From NCBI GenBank assembly GCA_035048495.1, contig CM068547.1:25241913-25305912 (forward strand): 64,000 nt of DNA. The letters are read 5' to 3'. Within the stretch, counting starts at the first letter, position 1, and each line of letters opens with the position of its first letter. This document shows positions 58,166 through 64,000 of the stretch, piece after piece. The position numbers were made by a program, and so were the translations under genes. The notes under the pieces were generated by a model. That model was not told where the DNA came from. It saw nothing but the letters and a program-made list of their open reading frames with translations, and made no database searches. The DNA comes from Euptelea pleiosperma. Lineage: Eukaryota; Streptophyta; Magnoliopsida; Ranunculales; Eupteleaceae.

Positions 58166-59048
58166 TAATGAACTAAGTCAATGAGGGGGAGAAGACCACA
58201 AAAATTCAGAAGTCCACAAAATAGCCTTGGAGGTGATGTTGTCAACTATACTATTTTCGAAAATAAAAAGCAAAACGAACATCCATTCGTCTATCAGTAA
58301 GCAGGCATTACGACCATCGACGAGAATAAAAAAAAGGCCCACCATTCAATAGATCCTACTTATAAAGCCTTTTTCTAGAGTATAATGTTGTTGACAAACC
58401 ATACTTATGAGCCATGTGACATACTTTTATCGGTAATGGTTAAAAAGAAACGATCAAAATAAAGAGTCAAAGAACTACAAAACCTTTATGTAAAAAGATA
58501 GAATAAGATTCCCACATCCCACAATCTGCGACTAGCCCAACGCGCACATGCGTGTATGTGAGGCCCATGTGCATTGTTGTGTCGGGCGCAAAATTTGGGA
58601 GGCCCAAGGGCTCTACCCTTTAAGACCAACTCTCCTCCTTAAATACTCAAGGAGTCTAGCTCTACCAATCGATGTGGGATTAAAAGTTTACACAAACTTT
58701 AGTCTAAAAGTAAGAATTAAAATTTAGTTTTCCCTCCAAAAGTTTCAATTCAAAAGATTGAATAAAATAAAATACAACAGCAAAAAGACAAAAAACACAA
58801 AGCCAATAGGTTCCGGATCCATCATTTTGAGAACCGGCAATATTGGTTCCAGTTGTTGGAACCGACCGGTTGACACCCCTACTCGACACGTGCCGAACAC
58901 GAAGTATCCATACGGAGTGTTTTTGGAATGAAAATTGAGATAAGGGATGTTTGGGTAATTATACCTAAAAAGATCTGGCACTTCAGGGACACTTATCTCT
59001 TAAACCGCGGAAAACAATATTCGCTCTCACTCCTAAAAACCCTTCAAG
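58166..59048 (+). promoter_or_regulatory. upstream region of the PPR gene
   Basis: Contains a GCGCAC/GTGCGT-like segment (58535-58560) and AATCGATGTGGGATTAAAAG at about 58667, which resembles repeat-derived sequence. The immediate 5' UTR is expected just left of 59049. No TATA box assigned. Confidence 0.4.
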
Positions 59049-59414
59049 ATGCTCCTTCAAACCTCGATTTCATCTCCTCTGCAACATCACTCTTTCTCCT
59101 CAACATCCTCCTACTCTCGAACCCGTATAGGATTTGGTCGCTCTATCGTTCTTCGCACCGATCGAAACCAGAACAACTCGATTACCTGTTCGATCTCTCA
59201 GGTTCATAACTACGGCACTGTAGATTACGAGCGGAAGCCGTCTCTGAAATGGAGCTCGCTCTATCGGAGGATCTCTTTAATGGAGAATCCTGATCTTGGT
59301 TCTTCGACTGTTTTGAATCGTTGGGAGAAGGAAGGAAGGAAGCTCACGAAGTGGGAGCTTTGTCGCGTTGTCAAGGAATTGAGGAAGTTTCGGCGATTCA
59401 AGCTCGCACTTGAG
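59049..59414 (+). CDS. PPR protein, first exon (At1g02150-like), 3' part not in view
   Basis: ATG at 59049 opens 122 codons up to GAG/GTATAC, a good donor. The N-terminus (MLLQTSISSPLQHHSFSSTS) is Ser-rich and basic, like a chloroplast or mitochondrial transit peptide. The conserved part SLKWSSLYRRISLMENPDLG, VLNRWEKEGRKLTKWELCRV and VKELRKFRRFKLALE is characteristic of P-class plant PPR proteins of the At1g02150 group, which would act as organellar RNA-binding proteins. The PPR tract proper should follow in exon 2, but no matching acceptor and sequence was found up to 64000. The intron here would be at least 4.5 kb and filled with MITEs and LINE pieces, or the gene is broken. Assignment rests on remembered family resemblance. 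Confidence 0.8.
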
Positions 59415-60340
59415 GTATACCTGAATTCCATTTTTAATATCTCTGGAATTCTTGTTTTTTGGGCATTGGTAGTAGAAGTTGTTGGAAGTGATAAATGGTT
59501 TTGATATTGTGATAATTTTTTGTAAATTTGATTCTAGTAATACAGCCTTAGCAGAATTAAGTTCTTCGATTGATGACGGGAAGGGAATCGGATTGATTTT
59601 GGTTTTGTTTTGTAGTTGCATTAGTGGGTTTTGTTGGTTTCTTAAATTTGGGAGTAGCTGTTGGATGTTATAGATGGTTTTGATATGGTAATGAAATTTG
59701 TTTTATTATGATTCTGAACCTACATTCTTAGTGGAATTGTACTTTATAATTGACGATGAGGTGGGAATTGGAGTGATTTGGATAATTGAATTTAGTGGGC
59801 ATATTGAGTCTGAATACTCAGGCAGAAAGTGACCATCCTTGAGCACAATATCTCGACATCTGTTTCATGTGTAATGGGTCAGTACCCATCATTGTATACC
59901 CACTTAGGAGATATCGTAGGGAAAATATAAGCATGGTTGGATGATTTTTAGACTTATTCAGGATCTTTAACTAGAAAGTTTCTCACCGTCCATAGGAATT
60001 TAATGGTTGTGACCATCTGAGCATATTGATTTTTGGTCCTGTATATCTGTTAAGTGGGACCCATTAAATGTTGAATTCCTAATCCTCTTCAGGTCAACTA
60101 TGTGTCCACTTATTGGGCATGAGGACGGTCATTTAGAGCCTGTTTGCCCCACAGGAAACTAACTCCCTTGATCACGGACTGGCTTTTTCTAGACCTTGCT
60201 GTGGGAAACCCTGAACCAGGTTAGCATAAGTGCTGTTTGTCTGGCACAATTTTCGCAGATAAAAAATGGTTTTGCATTGTCGCACTCACGTTGTAATATG
60301 GTTTTGCATTGTCGCACACAGGTTGTAATATCTCAACACT
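59415..60340. other. presumed first intron of the PPR gene, left part
   Basis: Three near-repeats of GTTGGAAGTGATAAATGGTTTTGATAT-like sequence (about 59480, 59660) followed by GATTCT-AA suggest local duplication. At about 60136-60250 a CCTGTTTGCCCCACAGGAAA segment resembles MITE ends. GGTTTTGCATTGTCGCAC is repeated at 60268 and 60301. Confidence 0.45.
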
Positions 60341-60470
60341 AATTTGGGGAGGGGGGGGCGTCTATCCCAATTTACTGTTTCATAAAGTTTGAAGACCCCA
60401 AACCCAAATTTTCAGAGTTAGCTTATCTACACCTAGGGTTGGATAACATATATATATATAGGGCTGGGGT

Positions 60471-60846
60471 ACGTGGACTCATGCTATTCTTACTAATATA
60501 ATGACTAATGGATGTGGGGCCCACATGCAGATGAGTTAAGGGCTAATTTTTTGTGATGATATTCTTCTCAACAAGGATATCAACCTCACAAAAAATCAGC
60601 CTAGTCCAACATTTGTAGCCTTATGAAAAGTGGATTGCAAGTTGAAAAATTTTGGACCATCCATTTTCACCGTTAAATTTAAGTCCATATTTGATAGGTT
60701 TAGAAGTTTTAAAAGTTACTGATTTTTGGTGAGGATGATCTCTATGGTGAGGAGATCGTTCTCACAAAAAATCAATTCTTAACTCATCTACATGCGGGCC
60801 CCACGTCCAGTAGTCATTTATTAGTAAGAATAGCATGAGTCAACGT
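60471..60846. mobile_element. MITE in a (TA)n tract, ACGTKGACTCATGC ends
   Basis: Left ACGTGGACTCATGCTATTCT, right inverse of ACGTTGACTCATGCTATTCT; long TIR including GGATGTGGGGCCCACATGCA against its inverse. The interior has GGTGAGGATGATCTC as in the MITE at 23475-23855. TA repeats flank both ends. Confidence 0.8.
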
Positions 60847-60882
60847 TATATATATATATAGAGTATATATATATATAGAGAG

Positions 60883-60917
<35 letters not shown>
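60846..60917. repeat. (TA)n(GA)n microsatellite
   Basis: Alternating TATATA and GAGAGA runs. Confidence 0.9.
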
Positions 60918-61125
60918 CTATCCCAATTTACTATTTCATAAAGTGTGAAGACAAACCCAGTTTTTTTGAGTTAGCTTTTCTACACCTAGGGGTGGATAAC
61001 GTAACTAGGGAAACAAGAGACGCCTATCCCAATTTACTGTTTCATGAAGTGTGAAGATAAACCCAAATTTTTGGAGTTAGCTTTTCTACACCTACGGTTG
61101 GATAACATAACTAGGGAAACAAACA

Positions 61126-61480
61126 AACCCTTATGAGTTTTTTCAATTTGCAATGGAGCTACTTGTAGTTATTTACGCAATAAGCTTATCATTTGGTCCT
61201 TACCATATTTTTTGAAATAATAGGGTACTAAGTTGTAGTTAGGCAAACATCAAACTAATTTGAGAACCTAAATGATTGTGGTTAGCTGAGACCTTATGTC
61301 TAAGCCAATCTCATTTTTAGTAGATAATGGTTTGTGCAAGCATCCAAAGACTAGCCTGTTGATTCTGATGATTTCACAAGCACCACCTTAGGCATGTCAT
61401 CTTTAGAAGCATCATCAAGATCAACAAAGTTTGCCCCTTGTTCCCAGTTAAATGGAACGTTTCTTCCACTTCAATTCTCT
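61126..61480. other. intergenic or intronic, no gene recognised
   Basis: Plain AT-rich sequence. Confidence 0.4.
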
Positions 61481-61481
61481 C

Positions 61482-62220
61482 TATTTTTTATTTTTTAATT
61501 TTTATTTTTTATTTTTTATTTTTTATTTTTTATTTTTTTTATAAGGTAAAGGCATTTATTAAAAAGAAGGGAAGCTACAAGACACACTGGAGGTCTGTTG
61601 AGAAGACCTCCAAGTAAACAGCAACAAGAGAAAGACTAACTGCCCCTATACATGATAGACTCACATCTAAAGACCATATCTTCAAAGGCCAACCCTTTGC
61701 ATTCCCTAAAGAACTTAGACCGAAAAAAGAGATAGGCCTTGATAGAGATAACTACATCATCTATAGATGCCTCCTTTCCTTCAAAGATCCTTTTGTTCCA
61801 TAGGTCCCACCAAAGACCAACTCCTGATGGTTTGAGTGACTGAAGCAAGGAGGATCCATCATATACCGAAGGAATAAAAGAAGATCCCCCACACTTCCCG
61901 GGCAAAACTGCAATGAAGAAGAAGTTAATTCACAGATTCCCCTGAGGCCTTGCACATAATGCAATAGTTCGCCATAGCCCAATTCCTTTTTATCAGGTTA
62001 TCCACTGTAAGGATCTTTTCTAGGGAGGCACACCACACGACAAAGGAAACCTTCGATGGCACTTTCAATCCCCAAACCTTGGCCATCGGGTAATCACGAG
62101 GCCTGAAAGAAATCAAGAAAGCCGTCGAAGACCTCCAAGCGCTATCCACCAAGTCATAGAACAAGCGAACAATAAACAACCCATTAGACTTACCGGACCA
62201 CTATATGACGTCCTCCCTCG
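61482..62220 (-). mobile_element. LINE 3' fragment, 5' truncated
   Basis: Minus strand: residues RPRDYPMAKVWGLKVPSKVS, VVWCASLEKILTVDNLIKR and YCIMCKASGESVN form the zf-RVT domain at the end of plant LINE ORF2. An in-frame stop follows where the zinc-binding His is expected; LLLHCSFAREVW continues. After a frameshift the sequence reads GLWWDLWNKRIFEG. The 3' end reaches a tail of AAAAATA repeats (61482-61541 on the plus strand as TTTTTTA repeats). Dead element; it would once have encoded reverse transcriptase. Confidence 0.85.
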
Positions 62221-62313
62221 ACCTGTCTAACACCATAGTTTCTTTTTATTTTCTGTTTTATAGCCTATTAAACCACCTATATGATCAGACTGTATTCCAT
62301 AACCCACAGCCTT

Positions 62314-62384
62314 GTTTTTTTTTTTTTTTTGATAAGTAAGAATAATTTATTAAACAAGGGCAAACCCCTAAGGCGATACAGAGA
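62314..62384 (-). mobile_element. 71-bp LINE 3'-end insertion with 17-bp target duplication
   Basis: CCATAACCCACAGCCTT occurs exactly at 62297-62313 and 62385-62401. Between them, on the minus strand, lies TTTAATAAATTATTCTTACT, then TATC and a poly-A tail, the usual 3' end of plant LINEs. An extremely 5'-truncated retrotransposition. Confidence 0.9.
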
Positions 62385-62401
62385 CCATAACCCACAGCCT
62401 T

Positions 62402-64000
62402 CAAGAACCCCAAACCCAAGCTCCCAAGCTTCCACATCACCAAGACATCTAGTGCCATTAACCTTTAAATCCCAATGTACAACAGTACCCTAATGCTTCG
62501 AACTCCCTGTTGTTCTACATCACATCAGAGTTGAAAAGTGTAGTACGAGGTGATGAGGAATCATGTGCTGAAATTCTTGTGTTTTGTTTTCTAAAAATTG
62601 CAAGTCATGATGTAATTCACATCTCTGTGGTCTCACCAAGTGAATGATTCCCTATATACCAAGAACCCTCCTCCTTCGTATCACTCCTGCTAATTTTCTC
62701 ATGGACCGGATGAAAATTCGTCCATAACGTCCACTTCTTAACCCGCAGCCAAAATTCCCTTGTGCAAATCCTTGAAATCTCATGCATTCCCAAAACAATC
62801 TTGAGTGCCATTCATGGAAAATCTGGAAATGTTGTTAAGAAAAATTCTGTAAAATCTTCTTTATCATCTATTTGACTACATCCACCCGATCATCCTCATG
62901 ATGGAACCAACTCGTAGTGGACCAGAGTAAGAGATCCCTCTTAGAGAGACTTTCGCCGCTCTTTTTTATCAACTCCTATAAAAGTAACCCTAGGGATTTT
63001 TCTCTAGTATGAATATGCTAACCATCCCCTGCGAACACTTTGGATCCATGATACCCATATGTATGTATGTGACCTAGTTACCGGTATCAACAAGATACAA
63101 TGATACAGGTAGGATACTTCAGGTATTTATTTATGAGAAATGGATGGCAATGACACAAAATACTAATAATACATTAATATTAGCATTAGCTTAAATAAAA
63201 AAATTTGCACTAATAATTTTGTAAGTGGTATAAAATAATTTATTTTACAGTTCTAATTTGATTATCATACATTTATTGTATGTTTACACGCACGTTTGTG
63301 TATCTATGTGGGAACCCTTTTTGACATTATATGTGAATGTATCCATGCCATAGATTTTAATAAATGGGTAAGACACCTTATCCATATCCGTGTCCCTAAT
63401 TTTGAAAAATGTCGAGTCGTATCCTTTGTTCCCATATGTGTCTTTATTCCTATCCGTATCCATATCCAGGCATCATAGCTTGGATGCTTCTAATATTTCC
63501 TGTCCTTTTCAAGCGTTTTTACACCCTCTTTTCACCTGAGAAGCGGCAACTTGCTAAAAGGTTAGAACCATTTCACATCTTTGCACACAAGGCACTTGTA
63601 GTCAACTCTTTAAAAAAGCAGCCCAATTGCAACAATTAAAAAATTCACTTTGATCGCTGAACAGTCTTCCAATGCAATGGCTACAAACACAATGTAGAAT
63701 TAAGAAAATTCTGGAAGCTCTAAAATTAATCTTGAAAATTTATGATAGTTGCATATACGTCTATGTTCACTGCTTTTGTTTGATTATCTGCATCAAAGTC
63801 TCTTTACTCATTGGTAATCTGTAGAAATTCTATTTGGTTTATTTTCCCCAATTCAAGCAATATTGTCACGTCAACTTAACATCATAGGTTTTCCCCACCC
63901 AACCAAACCGTCACTATGATTATTTCGCAAAATCTGTGCACATATTTATGTTTCTTGTAATCTAATCATATTGGTGTTTATTAAATGTGGTATTTTTCAA
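62402..64000. other. right flank, no gene recognised
   Basis: AT-rich with short unrecognised frames. If the PPR gene is intact this is still its first intron. Confidence 0.4.

Larger units (their letters stand above)
60345..61125. repeat. three copies of a ~100 bp repeat, split by a MITE
   Basis: CTATCCCAATTTACTGTTTC followed by AAGTTTGAAGAC, GAGTTAGCTT and CTACACCTAGGGTTGGATAA occurs at about 60358, 60917 and 61026. The MITE 60471-60846 and TA/GA microsatellites separate the first from the others. Confidence 0.85.

Noticed and set aside
59277..59621. Minus-strand frame opposite the PPR exon
   Set aside because: Antisense shadow of the PPR first exon, whose plus-strand translation has clear family motifs.

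Overview
This window is nuclear DNA of a flowering plant. The evidence is spliced genes with GT/AG introns, a plant-type ABCE1 (RNase L inhibitor) gene, a plant pentatricopeptide-repeat gene start, Copia and Ty3-type LTR retrotransposons, LINE remnants, Helitrons with CTAG ends, and a dense load of foldback MITEs. The species cannot be named from the sequence. The DNA is AT-rich. Nearly every short open frame outside the genes below is a chance frame in repeats.

Only one gene is complete. It is an 11-exon ABCE1/RLI gene on the minus strand (CDS 38104 down to 28836) that assembles to 605 codons plus a stop. It has the N-terminal Fe-S cysteines and two full ABC cassettes. A second copy of its exons 1-5 lies on the same strand at 5088-823. 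It sits inside a direct segmental duplication (about 785-7652 against about 36028-40899) that also carries the promoter and upstream DNA. The second copy's exons are all open, and it runs towards the left window edge, so exons 6-11 may lie outside. A third gene begins at 59049 on the plus strand. It is the first exon of a PPR protein resembling the At1g02150 type, and the rest is beyond the window or past a long repeat-filled intron.

The other 80% or so is mobile DNA. From left to right: an interlocking inverted-repeat element (1-664); ABCE1 copy 1 with an LTR remnant in intron 1; a TIR element with an internal hairpin minisatellite (8317-9150); foldback MITEs (10.2-11.0 kb); a minus-strand Helitron (11922-13218); a long-TIR poly-C element (13290-14053); a small gag-only LTR element (15102-16642); a probable nest of Helitrons (17124-23017 and 23383-27412) holding further elements; an ankyrin-type pseudogene fragment (27640-27934); the complete ABCE1 gene, with a Tourist-like MITE and a 9-bp-TSD element in intron 9; more MITEs; a decayed Copia element (44833-49784); tandem short Helitrons that carry the foldback MITE (52.4-53.2 kb); a 3-kb stretch without recognisable genes; the PPR exon; and LINE 3' ends (61.5-62.4 kb).

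I see no operon-like or defence-like cluster. The most interesting material is the tandem ABCE1 duplication and the transposon architecture: short Helitrons carrying a foldback MITE and lying head to tail, three poly-C long-TIR elements that are almost entirely hairpin, and the interlocking repeat at the left edge.
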